From assembly GCA_000972765.1 (NCBI GenBank), contig CP011265.1, forward strand, positions 930,001 through 994,000: a DNA stretch of 64,000 nucleotides. Reading direction: 5' to 3'. Under the pieces are notes generated by a model. The model worked only from the letters and a program-made list of their open reading frames with translations, made no database searches and was not told where the DNA came from. Both the position numbers and the translations under genes were made by a program. This DNA comes from Verrucomicrobia bacterium IMCC26134 (GTDB lineage: Bacteria; Verrucomicrobiota; Verrucomicrobiia; Opitutales; Opitutaceae). This document shows, piece after piece, positions 8,693 to 19,783 of this stretch; position 1 is the stretch's first letter, and each line of letters starts with the position of its first letter.

Positions 8693-9430
8693 TCAATACG
8701 GCGCGATGGCGGCTCCGGCGACCGTGCCGAAGATTTCCAAATCGCCGCCATCGCCATTGTAGTAGCCGAAAGTCATCCATGTCCGCTCGCGAAAAGACTC
8801 CGCGAGCGAAGGCAGGACGACAGTCTCGGAGGAGTGGTCGCCGCAGGAAATCGTGGCTGCGGTGCCTTCGGCGACTTCGCGTAATGCGAGTTCGAGCGTC
8901 AGCCGATCAGGCGAGCCGATGTTGGATAGATACAGCCGAGGCTTGCCAGACTCGTGCCACTGACGGCCCGGAGCGCGGGTTTTTACCCAAAGCGAAAGAT
9001 CCCAGACCTCGGCCGGGCCAGGCTGGCGAATCAACACTACCCAAATAACGTTGGCATCGCCCTGATCGTAAGTCGGGGTGGTAGTGTTACCGGTGAGATA
9101 GAGACGAATACTGGCATTTCGAGAAGAGTCGGACGTGACGAAGGCATTCTTGCCAAAGCTTATCCGATAACGCGCACCATTTTCGCCCCAGAAAACGCTG
9201 TCTTGGGCGGTGCGTAAGCTGGCGTGGCTGAATTCCGTGCGCGCGCTGGTTTGAAGCAGGAGGCCCTCGGGCGTTTGATGCCGTTTGCCGCCGTGACCGA
9301 CCTCAGTCCAGCGGGCCGGGTCGAGTGCAAGCATCGAAAAAGTTTCCGCAAAAGCGGGAAGCGCGGCCAAGCGGCCGGCAACGAAAAGGCCAAGTCCTGC
9401 GGCAAGAATGAGGCGGGGTAAGGATGACAT
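8693..9430 (-). CDS. Secreted protein paralogous to the neighbouring PEP-CTERM protein
   Basis: The 245-residue product has a signal peptide (MSSLPRLILAAGLGLFVAG...AFA) and a predicted beta-rich body. It aligns with the next upstream gene over its length: FSHASLRTAQDSVFWGENGA matches FGNASIRVGTDDLYWGTTGA, and LYLSNIGSP matches NYLSNVGNP. It stops at ...GTVAGAAIAPY, exactly before the point where the paralogue continues into its PEP-CTERM tail. I do not recognise the domain. It lies between the PEP-CTERM gene and the prepilin/xylanase group, so a soluble or periplasmic partner of that system is possible. Confidence 0.75.
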   Translation of the reverse strand: MSSLPRLILAAGLGLFVAGRLAALPAFAETFSMLALDPARWTEVGHGGKRHQTPEGLLLQTSARTEFSHASLRTAQDSVFWGENGARYRISFGKNAFVTSDSSRNASIRLYLTGNTTTPTYDQGDANVIWVVLIRQPGPAEVWDLSLWVKTRAPGRQWHESGKPRLYLSNIGSPDRLTLELALREVAEGTAATISCGDHSSETVVLPSLAESFRERTWMTFGYYNGDGGDLEIFGTVAGAAIAPY

Positions 9431-9462
9431 GGGGAAAAGAATTGAGGTTGACGGTGGGGAAA

Positions 9463-9494
9463 TCGGCGAGGGGCGCGGGCGCCCCCTCGCCGAC
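9463..9494 (-). terminator. Strong GC hairpin after the PEP-CTERM gene
   Basis: The arms TCGGCGAGGGGCGC and GCGCCCCCTCGCCGA pair almost perfectly, with one extra C. Only three T residues follow in the minus-strand direction, so it may be an attenuator or RNA-stability element rather than a full intrinsic terminator. It separates the PEP-CTERM gene from its paralogue. Confidence 0.45.
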
Positions 9495-9524
9495 GAACTA
9501 ACGGAGTATCGCGGAACTCCGCAT

Positions 9525-10337
9525 TTAGACTCCGCTAGGGGCGGACCGGCGGCGACGCAAAGCGACGAAAACCAGCGCGGCGGAAGCGGCGAGCGTCACA
9601 TAGGTCGAGGGCTCGGGTATGGCGCTAAAATCGGCCCCCGCAATAACCCCGGACGCGGTCAGGGGACCTACGCTACCGTTGAACATGCCGACGATCGCCT
9701 GCGTGTCAGAGCTGAACGAGCCCGCGATGGAAGTGATGATGAAACTCTGCTGCGCTTGCCCGGTGAAGTTAACGGTGAAAACCGTATTGGCACCCACTTC
9801 TTGCAGGCCCAGGGTGAGATTCTTGCCCCCGGGATTGCCGACGTTCGACAGGTAATTTTGGAAGGTTCCCTGATACCACTCGCCGACCGGGCCTCCGATC
9901 TTGGTTGTTACAGCCAAGTCATGGGAGCCGTCAGCTTGCTGGATCAGCACCGCCCAGATGCCGTTGGTGGCGACCTGTTCGTAAGCGAAAGCACCGGAAT
10001 TACCGGCCAGAAATAAGTGCAGGTTGCTCGACTTCGTCACATCGGAAGTCGTGAAGGGATCCGCCCCGAACTCGATCGAATAGGTGGCCCCCGTGGTGCC
10101 CCAGTAGAGATCATCCGTTCCGACGCGGATGCTGGCATTGCCGAAATCGGTGCCAACGGGCGTGGTCAACGTGAGCCCGGAGGCACCGGGAGTCGCCGTG
10201 CCATCGTAACTGGTGTTGTAGAAAGCGCCTAGGTCGGCGGCGAAATTTTCACTGATCGTGGTGAACGCGCTGGCGGTGAGCGCAGCGTTGAAACTCAAGC
10301 CGAGTAAACCAAGGGAGCGAAGGATGGAGGGTGTCAT
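9525..10337 (-). CDS. PEP-CTERM sorting domain-containing exported protein
   Basis: The 270-residue protein has a signal peptide (MTPSILRSLGLLGLSFNAAL...ASA), a beta-rich body with FTTISENFAADLGAFYN near the start, and a classic PEP-CTERM tail: IPEPSTYVTLAASAA, a hydrophobic stretch, then RRRR. PEP-CTERM proteins are handled by exosortase and usually end up in extracellular matrix or on the cell surface. The gene is divergent from the LacI regulator at 10524. Its upstream region contains an ATAAACGATTACTT motif resembling the operators elsewhere in the window. The body has no family I recognise. Confidence 0.85.
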   Translation of the reverse strand: MTPSILRSLGLLGLSFNAALTASAFTTISENFAADLGAFYNTSYDGTATPGASGLTLTTPVGTDFGNASIRVGTDDLYWGTTGATYSIEFGADPFTTSDVTKSSNLHLFLAGNSGAFAYEQVATNGIWAVLIQQADGSHDLAVTTKIGGPVGEWYQGTFQNYLSNVGNPGGKNLTLGLQEVGANTVFTVNFTGQAQQSFIITSIAGSFSSDTQAIVGMFNGSVGPLTASGVIAGADFSAIPEPSTYVTLAASAALVFVALRRRRSAPSGV

Positions 10338-10356
10338 GGGAATGGACTGAAACTAT

Positions 10357-10370
10357 ATAAACGATTACTT
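10357..10370. promoter_or_regulatory. Putative LacI-family operator upstream of the PEP-CTERM gene
   Basis: ATAAACGATTACTT lies 20 nt before the minus-strand ATG at 10337. The core TAAACGATTA recurs before several other genes in this window. Confidence 0.45.
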
Positions 10371-10502
10371 TTTAGGGTTAAAAGCGTGACTGGAGGCTAC
10401 GGCAAAAACGAGAAGGGTCGTGTATGCGGTATTATATCGGGCGAGGGGAAATTATCGGATTCGCTGCCAAAATTTAAAGTTTTGGCGTTGACGATGCGGC
10501 CT

Positions 10503-10518
10503 ATGTAATCGATTACAT
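10503..10518. promoter_or_regulatory. Perfect 16-bp palindrome, probable autoregulatory LacI operator
   Basis: ATGTAATCGATTACAT is a perfect palindrome centred between 10510 and 10511 and ends six bases before the LacI-family ATG. A symmetric CG-centred site is typical for the dimeric LacI family, so autoregulation, and possibly control of the divergent xylan genes, is likely. Confidence 0.65.
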
Positions 10519-10523
10519 TAATC

Positions 10524-11567
10524 ATGAGTCAAGCAACAAATTCGTCCGAGCGTCCAATTAGCATCAAAGATTTCGCCGCCCGCTCGCGTTTATCGGTGGC
10601 AACCGTGTCGCGGGCACTGCGTCCCGAAACCGCGCATCTCGTGCAGGAAGAAACGCGACGTCTGGTGCAGGAACTCGCCGCCAAGTGGAACTACAGCCCA
10701 AATCCGCAGGCCCGCAGTCTGCGCAACCCGCGTCATCCGATGGTGACGATTATCCTGCAGGACGTATTGGAGGTTTTTCAGAGCGATTACTACTCCCGCG
10801 TCTTGGGCGGAGTGCTCGACGCGGCGGAAACCCGCCAGGTGGAGACACGTATCGTGCTCGTCGGCGGCACCGGTCCGGAATTCACCGCCACCTTCCGCCG
10901 CCGCACCGCCGGGAGCAACGCCGTGCTCTACTTGGGGAAGCCGCTGCAGACGTCGGAACTGACCGAGATCGCGCGCGATCCGCGCCCGATAATTTTCTAC
11001 AAAAACGCGCTTCCACGCGACATCTCCGCCGACACCTCGACTCTGCGTGTGATCGGCACCGACGACGCGAAGGGGGCCACGCTCATCGCCGAGCACCTGC
11101 TCGCCTGCGGGCATCGCCGCTTCTTCCTCGCCGGCGGACCCGCCGCCATGCGCGACGCCATCGACCGCGAAAACACCTTGGTCGCGCGCCTTCGCCAGGA
11201 GGGTATCGAAATCGGCCCGGAAGACCGCACTCATGTGATGTTTTCGGTCAGGGGTGGCCGCGAAGCTTGGGAGGAATTCGCCCGGCAGGAGCGCCCCGCC
11301 ACCGCCGTGGTCTGCGGCAGCGACGAGATCGCGTTTGGCTTTCACCAGGCCGCTCAGGTGGTCGGCCGGGATCGCGAGTTCACCATCACCGGCTACGATG
11401 AGCACCACCTGATCAAGCAGCTCCATGTGCCCATCACCAGTGTCGAGCACGACCTCGCGGCGATGGGACGGGCCAGCGTTGAACTGCTCCTCGAGGCGCT
11501 CGCCCGACCCGATGTCCCGCCCGAGCCCGTGTGGCGATTGTTTCCGCCTCGACTGATCGTGCGCTGA
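10524..11567 (+). CDS. LacI-family transcriptional regulator (xylan locus)
   Basis: The 347-residue protein has an N-terminal LacI helix-turn-helix (ISIKDFAARSRLSVATVSRA, then a hinge with NYSPNPQARSL). A periplasmic-binding-protein-like effector domain follows (IGTDDAKGATLIAEHLLACG, TAVVCGSDEIAFG, ITGYDEHHL, PITSVEHD). It would bind an operator as a dimer and release it, or be activated, on binding a sugar. It sits between the divergent PEP-CTERM/prepilin/xylanase genes and the GH52 gene 49 nt downstream. A xylose- or xylobiose-responsive regulator is a reasonable inference. The palindrome just before its start suggests autoregulation. Confidence 0.93.
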   Translation: MSQATNSSERPISIKDFAARSRLSVATVSRALRPETAHLVQEETRRLVQELAAKWNYSPNPQARSLRNPRHPMVTIILQDVLEVFQSDYYSRVLGGVLDAAETRQVETRIVLVGGTGPEFTATFRRRTAGSNAVLYLGKPLQTSELTEIARDPRPIIFYKNALPRDISADTSTLRVIGTDDAKGATLIAEHLLACGHRRFFLAGGPAAMRDAIDRENTLVARLRQEGIEIGPEDRTHVMFSVRGGREAWEEFARQERPATAVVCGSDEIAFGFHQAAQVVGRDREFTITGYDEHHLIKQLHVPITSVEHDLAAMGRASVELLLEALARPDVPPEPVWRLFPPRLIVR

Positions 11568-11616
11568 GCAGAACCCAGCCGAGCTTTTCCCTTCCCGTCC
11601 GGATTTATACTTCTCC

Positions 11617-13719
<2,103 letters not shown>

Positions 13720-13773
13720 ATTTAACCCCCGTTCTGCGGTTCCTTAAAACCGGGAGATAAACTCGTTGTGGGC

Positions 13774-13803
13774 TTCCCCCGATAAAACGGACACTAGTTG
13801 GGC
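13774..13803. repeat. Inverted repeat of the IS3 element, orfB side
   Basis: The sequence begins TTCCCCCGATAAAACGGACA and pairs in reverse with 15014-15043. ACGGACAC and AGTTG are the best conserved parts. Confidence 0.7.
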
Positions 13804-13818
13804 TAGATTTTACTTTTG

Positions 13819-14655
13819 TTAGTTGAGGTTGGATTCGTAGTCGAGGGGGCTTTTAAAGCCGAGGGACGAGTGAAGGCGTATTCGGTTATAGAAGCTCTCG
13901 ATGTAGTCGAAGATGGCGGTGGTGGCTTCGCTGCGGGTGGCGAAGCGGCGGCGGTAGATCAGCTCATGTTTGAGCGTGCTCCAGAACGACTCCATTGTAG
14001 CGTTGTCGTAACAGTTACCCCGGCGGCTCATGGAGGCGATGCAACCGTGGCCGGACAAGGTGGAGCGATAGGCTGCGCTGGCATACTGACAGCCACGATC
14101 CGAGTGATGAAGCAGGCCTGCGCCCGGCCGGCGTTTTCGCAAGGCCATGTGCAGGGCGGCCAGCGGGAGCGCTGTCTCCAGGCTCGATCCCATGGCCCAG
14201 CCGATCAATCGGCGGCTATAAAGGTCGAGCACTCCGGCCAAGTATAACCAGCCTTCGCCGGTTTCGACATAGGTGATATCGGTGACCCACACTTCGTCGG
14301 GCTTGGTGGGGACGCTTGCCTTTGGCAGCAGGTTTGGGGCGATAGGCTCGTTGTGCGCGCTGTCGGTGGTTCGAACCCGATACCGGCGGGCCTGTCGACC
14401 GTGCAGTCCGGCTTCTTTCATCAAGCGGGCCACGCGGTTGCGGCCTACCGCTTCGCCTTGCTTGTGCAGGGCCACCGTCACCCGCGGACTCCCATATGTG
14501 CCACGCGAGTCCTCGTGCACCCTGGCGATCTTTGCCCTGATCGCTTTGGTTTTAAGTGCATGAGCCGAGGCCCGCGCGCTTTGCCATTGGTAGTAACCAC
14601 TGCGCGAGACTTCCAGCACCTCGCACATCGTTTTGGTCGGATGTTCGTGGCTCAT
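13819..14655 (-). CDS. IS3-family transposase OrfB (DDE integrase domain)
   Basis: The 278-residue protein has an N-terminal HTH_21-like helical part (MCEVLEVSRSGYYQW...HEDSRGTYGSPRV) and an rve-type integrase core. The catalytic triad is visible as D126 in VTDITYV, D186 in HHSDRGCQYAS and E222 in MESFWSTLKHE. It catalyses strand transfer of the element. The ATG overlaps the TGA of orfA (ATGA at 14652-14655). In this family a fused OrfAB is commonly made by programmed frameshifting. The reading frame looks intact and may be active. Confidence 0.95.
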   Translation of the reverse strand: MSHEHPTKTMCEVLEVSRSGYYQWQSARASAHALKTKAIRAKIARVHEDSRGTYGSPRVTVALHKQGEAVGRNRVARLMKEAGLHGRQARRYRVRTTDSAHNEPIAPNLLPKASVPTKPDEVWVTDITYVETGEGWLYLAGVLDLYSRRLIGWAMGSSLETALPLAALHMALRKRRPGAGLLHHSDRGCQYASAAYRSTLSGHGCIASMSRRGNCYDNATMESFWSTLKHELIYRRRFATRSEATTAIFDYIESFYNRIRLHSSLGFKSPLDYESNLN

Positions 14656-14993
14656 CGCTTTAATCCGGGCATACCGCTGTGCGATGGTTCGGAGAGGATG
14701 CCCGCAGCTTTTTTTAGGATGTCCCTCTGCTCGGTGATCCTCGCCAGCTCTTGCCGCAGTCGTTCGTTCTCGGCCTGCAACACCTCCTTGCTATCGGACG
14801 GGGCAGCCAGCCCGGCGGCCCGGGCTGGCTGCCCCGTCCGATTCCAGTCGTAGAGCTGAAACACACTGATTCCCAGCTCCCGGGCAGTCAGCTCCGCTGA
14901 CCTCCCGCTTTGCTTCCACATGCGCACTGCTTGCTGACGAAACGCTTCGTCGTGCCTTGGTGGCTTCATTCCTGTCTGCTTTTGTTCTTTCAT
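14652..14993 (-). CDS. IS3-family transposase OrfA (helix-turn-helix)
   Basis: The 113-residue product from ATG 14993 contains a transposase_8 type helix-turn-helix (HDEAFRQQAVRMWKQSG, ELGISVFQLYDWNR) and a leucine-rich coiled coil (VLQAENERLRQELARITEQR). These are the DNA-binding and multimerisation parts of IS3 OrfA. Longer in-frame starts upstream run into the inverted repeat region, so ATG 14993 is preferred. Confidence 0.9.
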   Translation of the reverse strand: MKEQKQTGMKPPRHDEAFRQQAVRMWKQSGRSAELTARELGISVFQLYDWNRTGQPARAAGLAAPSDSKEVLQAENERLRQELARITEQRDILKKAAGILSEPSHSGMPGLKR

Positions 14994-15013
14994 CGTTGAG
15001 TCTTTCTTTAGTG

Positions 15014-15043
15014 GCTCAACTCGTGTCCGTCGATTCGGGGCAA
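15014..15043. repeat. Inverted repeat of the IS3 element, orfA side
   Basis: Read on the minus strand it begins TTGCCCCGAATCGACGGACA, the partner of 13774-13803. Confidence 0.7.
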
Positions 15044-15188
15044 CCTCAGCTATCTGGTGGCAGGATTTGGGACTGCGATCGTGCACTAAGTTCTCCCAAA
15101 GTTTGTGAGTTTAGACTCAGAGAAATTGAAAGCTCCGACCGATTTCAGAGTGGGCGAGTTATTTTCATGGCTTAGTTGATTCACCCAC

Positions 15189-15218
15189 AAAAAACGCCGG
15201 GGCCCGAAAGCCCCGGCG
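15189..15218 (-). terminator. Intrinsic terminator of the giant beta-strand repeat gene
   Basis: On the minus strand a near-perfect stem CGCCGGGGC/GCCCCGGCG with a short TTTCGG-type loop is followed directly by TTTTTT. It lies 50 nt after the stop of the gene ending at 15268. Confidence 0.85.
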
Positions 15219-15267
15219 TCGACCGGTTGATTAGAGAACTGGCGCCTAGGTCCTCTGAACTGTCCGG

Positions 15268-18200
15268 TTACGGAACGAGTGTGGCCTCAAGGCGGAGGAA
15301 CTTCTTGGTCGCGCCGGTTGTGGTGACGGTGTAGACGTTGCGCGAGCAGCCTGAGGGCACACCAGTCTGGCTGCCGGCGGCGGTCACACTCACTCCAGTC
15401 GCGGTCCAGCTGGCAGGCAGGGTAAGATCTGTGTTAGTTTTTGCTACGACGGTGAGCTTGGCGTCATCCGTGCGGACAACGGCGGTGATGGAGAGCGTCG
15501 TTGCGGTGGCGTTCGTCACCGGAGCCTCGACGGTGCCGCTGGGGCTGGTGGCACCGAGAGCGTAACGCATGAGCGGGGTGTAGCCATCAGCCTCTACCGT
15601 GGTGGGGTTCAAGATCGATACCGTTACGGTGCGGGTGACGGGCGTGGCGGCGTTGTTGGCGGCGTCGGTCGCGTTGTAGGTAAGGGTGTAGGTGCCGGGT
15701 TTGGCGGTGTTCACCGTGCCGCTAGTGATGACGGTGACGCTCGGATCTAAGTTATCCGTGGCAGTCGGAGGGACATCGGTGTAGGTCGAACCCCAGTTTA
15801 CCGAGGCCGGCGCGGCGGCTGCGATGACGGGCGGGGTGGTATCACTCACGGCGGACGGCGTCAGTTTGAGCGTGCTACCATCAACGACCAAAGCGAAGCC
15901 AGCGATGGGCGTCGTAAGGGCCGGTGTGCCCGTTACAGATGCGGCTGATAGAAGCGAGTAGGTGGTGGCTCCGACAGGGGTGCCAACGACCGTGACGGTT
16001 GAGCCTGAGTCCAGGTTGAGTGTCCCGGTTGTGGTGAGGGAGTTGGCCAGATTCAGTTGCAGTGCGGCTCCGGAGGCTACGGAAATAGAGGAGGTGCTGT
16101 TAGTATTCAGGGCAAGCGTGCCTGAGCTAACGGTCGTATTTCCAGAGTAGGTGTTAGCGCCTGAAAGGGTCCAGGTGCCGCTGCCAAGCTTTGTGAGCGA
16201 GGTCGCGGAACCAACGATGGCACCGCTAATCTCACCCATGCCGGCGGTCGAACCCTGAAGCGTGAGCGTCTTTTCGCCGGAGCCGGTGACGGTGAGGTCG
16301 CTGGTGAACTTCAACAGGCCCGTGCCCGACTGATCAATAGTCGCGTTACCGGTGGTGCCGGCTAGGCTGAGGATGCGGTCGGTGGTGTCGCCCGTGCCAA
16401 TATAGACGAGGGTGCCCGTGGCGTTGCCGCTACCGATAGCGATGGTGCCGTTTGTCGCATTAGTGGGTGCACCGAGCGCACTGGGCGAGCCATCAGCGTT
16501 CTTGATGGAGCTAAAGCTCAGCGTTCCACCAGTGACAGTGGTCAGACCGGTGTAGTTGTTGGCATTGTTGGTGAGCGTGCGAACGCCGGGGTTGGCCAGT
16601 AGATTCGGTGCGGTGACGGGGCTGGAGGTGACCCCGGCCAAACCAGTGATCTGGCCACTGATGGTAATGTTACCGGCACCACGTAAGAGGAAGGGCGCTC
16701 CGGTCGTTGATGAACCGACTCCGGATGTCATGGTTCCGGACAGGGTCAGCAAGCCTGAGTCCGAGCTGATATTGAGGGTATTGATCGGTGAAACGCTTAC
16801 GGACGAGATCGTGCCGGTCCACTCGTTGTTGTCGGATACGTTTTGAAGCGCCACGTTACTTCCAGAATTTGATAGCAAATTCAGAGGCTCCGCAGCAAAC
16901 ACCACGCCGCCTTGTAACTGTAAAACCTGATTGGCGGCGACCGATGTGGAACCGGCCGTGCTGCCAAGCGCATTGGCACTCTGAACGTTGAGGGCGCCTG
17001 CGCTGACGGTGGTGTTGCCGGTGTAGGTATTGTTGCCGGAAAGGATGACTGTGCCGTTGCCGGTTTTGGTAAAACCTGCCGCGCCGTTTGCCAAAAGATT
17101 GGCCGAGATGGTCGCAGTGGTTGCAACATTGCTCGCCGCGTAGGCGGTGCCGGTGAGGCTACCGTTGCCAATGGTGTCGCCGCTGGCCGCCGCAGTGGTA
17201 ACTGATACCGCACCGACGGTTTGGCTGGTGCCACCGAGATCCAAATTGCCGCCGGCCAGCGTCAGGGCTGAGCCGGTGCCCAGCGTGCCGCTGCCACTGA
17301 GCGTAAGTGCACCGCCATTGATGGCAGTGGCACCCGTGTAGGTATTCGCACCGGACAGGGTGACCGTGCCGTTGCCGGTTTTGGCCAAGCCTGCTGAGCC
17401 ATTGGCCAAAAGTCTGGCTGAAATGCCGACATTACCGGCCGCATTGCTCACCGAGTAGGAGGTGCCGGTAAGATTGCCGTTAGAGATGGTGTCGCCGCTG
17501 GCCGCCGCGGTGGTTACTGAAACCGCACCCACAGACTGGCTGGTGCCACCGAGGTTCAAATTGCCACCGCCGAGCGTGAGCGTCGAGCCGGTGCCGAGCG
17601 TGCCGTTGCCACTGAGCGTGAGGGTTCCACCGTTGATGGCCGTAGCACCGGTGTAGGTGTTGGGCGTGCTGATCGTAAGATTGCCAGTGCCAGTCTTGGT
17701 TAGGGTGCCGCCGGAAATACCAAACGCACCGATGAGCGAGTAATCTTTGGTGGTGTTATCGAAGGTGGTGGAGGCCGGAGCTACATTGGCCGTATCAATA
17801 TTGACCGAAAGCGGTCCTGCACCGGTGGCGTTGTCGTTAAAGAGCGCGTCGTCGGCAGCAAGGAAAGTGGTGGTGGTGTTGGCACTGGTGAGCTTCCAGT
17901 TATTGGTCGAGGCCAGGTTCCATTTTCCGTCGCCGCCTCCGGTCCAATAGGTGTAGTCACTGACGATGGAAAGCTGAACAGCGGTTCCGGAATTGATCAA
18001 AGAGGCGTTTTGGCGACTCGAGGTTCCCGAGACTGAGCCGAGAACGAACTTGCTAAAACCAGCCCCACCGATGCTGCCAGCGTAGCTTATGAGATCGTAG
18101 TTTCCGTTGCTCCACGATGATGCCGTGGGATTAATGGTCACGGTGCCGGCCGCATTCGTGGCGAGGGTGGTGGTGACGATCGCGGCGGAAGTCGAGTTGC

Positions 18201-19749
18201 TGTAGGTGTTCACCGTAGCTGCGCCGCTGAAGGTCAAGGTGCCGATGGTCAGCGCCCCTCCGGCCACGCCGTTATTGTTGGTTATAACACCGCCGGTGCC
18301 CGCGCCGACGTTGACGGTGCTAACCGATCCGTTGCCGCTAAGCGTGCCTTGGGTGAGGGTGACGGTGGGAGACACCGCCGTCGTAGTATTGGTGTGGAGG
18401 AACTTGGCTCCACTTCCATTCACAATGATGGCGTTGCTGGCATTGATGGTGCCGTTGCCGCTGGTGGTCAGCGTGCCACCGTTGACGGTCGTGTTTCCGG
18501 TGTAGGTATTGGCATTGGAGAGCGTGAGCGCGCCGGCGCCGATTTTCGTCAAGCCCCCGTCGCGGGTGGCTCCGAGCGCGGCATCGTGGCTCAGCACCTG
18601 GCCGATTGTGACATCGAAAGAGTTGGTATCAATTCTAGCCCCACCTGCTTTGACATTGGCCGCCGTCACAACGCCCGACGCCATGAAGGTTGGATTGGAA
18701 ATGCTGGCCTGAAGGGTGCCACCGTTGAAGTTGAAAGTGTTGGTGCTTGTGCCGACAGCGGCGGAGGAGGCGTAAATTTGTCCAACCGTCAGGGTTCCTC
18801 CATTTAGGTTGGCAGTGCGGGTGCCACTGACCATCGTTCCGGAGCCGTAGCGTAGACCGGCGTATATACTCGCCGCCGGGAGGAGGCCGGAGGTGCCGAT
18901 CGTGACTGTGCCTGAGTTCACTTGTCCGCCGTCAATGGTGAAAATGCCGCTGCTTGCCGTTGCAGTGCCGCCGAGAATAAGGGCCTGATTGTTGCCGTTT
19001 GTGACGATGGCGCCTGCCTTGACGACAAGTGAGCCGCCGTTCGCATCGGCGCCGATAACGATGGAGGTGCCGTTTGGAGTAGTCGCAGTGTTGTAAACGG
19101 TGCCCGCGCTTTGGCCAAAATAGCCGCCGGAGTTCACGTTAACGATTGTCCCGCCGGTAATCGACAACGTGCGACCACCGGTGGAACCAATTTGCGTGGT
19201 TACATACTGCGCTCCCGTGGAGCTTCCACCGAAGGCGCCCACATTCAGAGTTCCACCCGTTCCCGAGGCAGTCGTGATAATGTCGTTGGTTGCTCTGGAG
19301 ATGGTGACATTCGAGCCGATTGTCGCGGCGACGGAAGACGACGCCAGTGACACGGTTCCTGAGCTGGTGATTGTCTGTGCGGAGGAGGCGCTGAGGGAGT
19401 AGCCCGTCGTATTGAAAAGCATGCCGGCCGCATTAAAGGAATCTGCCACCGTGACGGCCCCTCCGGCAGCACCGCCGAATACCGCGCGATTCGCGGGAGC
19501 AAACGCGACATTGGTGCCAGCGGTGGCAACCCAATTAGTGTTTGCGATATTCCAAGTGCCGCCACCAGCGCCTGTTCCCGTGATCGTGGTTGTGAGGGCA
19601 GGGTCCCAGAAGGAATCTGCAGCTCGAACGGCGGTGACGGACGCGAGTGCTCCGAGAAGAACGGTGATGGCGCCGGAAAGGCGGCGATTGGCGCGAAGAT
19701 TCGCGGCAGATGAGGACGTGTGGAAGGGCATGAGGGTGTTGGGGACCAT
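15268..19749 (-). CDS. Giant autotransporter-associated beta-strand repeat protein
   Basis: About 1,493 residues from ATG 19749. A TTG at 19776 would add nine residues (INPFTPNV) that are partly conserved in the paralogue. A signal peptide (LSGAITVLLGALASVTAVRA) is followed by long parallel beta-helix type sequence. Repeats follow the pattern LTKTGTGNLTISTPNTYTG / GGTLTLSGNGTLGTGS / LTLGGGNLNLGGTSQ, the PATR (autotransporter-associated beta-strand) signature. No outer-membrane autotransporter barrel and no PEP-CTERM tail are present. The end holds a DUF5011-like Ig module (DTTPPVIAAAAPASVNWGST) and a terminal module from EADGYTPLMRYALG to KKFLRLEATLVP. The terminal module resembles the ends of the GH85 and SGNH/FAD proteins here. 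A surface adhesin or matrix role is inferred. Confidence 0.88.
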   Translation of the reverse strand: MVPNTLMPFHTSSSAANLRANRRLSGAITVLLGALASVTAVRAADSFWDPALTTTITGTGAGGGTWNIANTNWVATAGTNVAFAPANRAVFGGAAGGAVTVADSFNAAGMLFNTTGYSLSASSAQTITSSGTVSLASSSVAATIGSNVTISRATNDIITTASGTGGTLNVGAFGGSSTGAQYVTTQIGSTGGRTLSITGGTIVNVNSGGYFGQSAGTVYNTATTPNGTSIVIGADANGGSLVVKAGAIVTNGNNQALILGGTATASSGIFTIDGGQVNSGTVTIGTSGLLPAASIYAGLRYGSGTMVSGTRTANLNGGTLTVGQIYASSAAVGTSTNTFNFNGGTLQASISNPTFMASGVVTAANVKAGGARIDTNSFDVTIGQVLSHDAALGATRDGGLTKIGAGALTLSNANTYTGNTTVNGGTLTTSGNGTINASNAIIVNGSGAKFLHTNTTTAVSPTVTLTQGTLSGNGSVSTVNVGAGTGGVITNNNGVAGGALTIGTLTFSGAATVNTYSNSTSAAIVTTTLATNAAGTVTINPTASSWSNGNYDLISYAGSIGGAGFSKFVLGSVSGTSSRQNASLINSGTAVQLSIVSDYTYWTGGGDGKWNLASTNNWKLTSANTTTTFLAADDALFNDNATGAGPLSVNIDTANVAPASTTFDNTTKDYSLIGAFGISGGTLTKTGTGNLTISTPNTYTGATAINGGTLTLSGNGTLGTGSTLTLGGGNLNLGGTSQSVGAVSVTTAAASGDTISNGNLTGTSYSVSNAAGNVGISARLLANGSAGLAKTGNGTVTLSGANTYTGATAINGGALTLSGSGTLGTGSALTLAGGNLDLGGTSQTVGAVSVTTAAASGDTIGNGSLTGTAYAASNVATTATISANLLANGAAGFTKTGNGTVILSGNNTYTGNTTVSAGALNVQSANALGSTAGSTSVAANQVLQLQGGVVFAAEPLNLLSNSGSNVALQNVSDNNEWTGTISSVSVSPINTLNISSDSGLLTLSGTMTSGVGSSTTGAPFLLRGAGNITISGQITGLAGVTSSPVTAPNLLANPGVRTLTNNANNYTGLTTVTGGTLSFSSIKNADGSPSALGAPTNATNGTIAIGSGNATGTLVYIGTGDTTDRILSLAGTTGNATIDQSGTGLLKFTSDLTVTGSGEKTLTLQGSTAGMGEISGAIVGSATSLTKLGSGTWTLSGANTYSGNTTVSSGTLALNTNSTSSISVASGAALQLNLANSLTTTGTLNLDSGSTVTVVGTPVGATTYSLLSAASVTGTPALTTPIAGFALVVDGSTLKLTPSAVSDTTPPVIAAAAPASVNWGSTYTDVPPTATDNLDPSVTVITSGTVNTAKPGTYTLTYNATDAANNAATPVTRTVTVSILNPTTVEADGYTPLMRYALGATSPSGTVEAPVTNATATTLSITAVVRTDDAKLTVVAKTNTDLTLPASWTATGVSVTAAGSQTGVPSGCSRNVYTVTTTGATKKFLRLEATLVP

Positions 19750-19783
19750 AACGTTAGGGGTAAAAGGATTGATCAAAGGTAGG

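Larger units (their letters stand above)
13767..15048 (-). mobile_element. IS3-family insertion sequence
   Basis: A complete element of about 1.28 kb carries overlapping orfA and orfB on the minus strand between imperfect terminal inverted repeats (23 of 30 positions match). I could not identify a target-site duplication, so exact ends are uncertain by several bases. It lies between the GH52 gene and the giant beta-strand repeat gene and interrupts no recognisable coding sequence. Confidence 0.85.

Noticed and set aside
13767-15048. Target-site duplication of the IS3 element
   Set aside because: I compared the flanks by eye and found no convincing 3-5 bp direct repeat, so none is reported.
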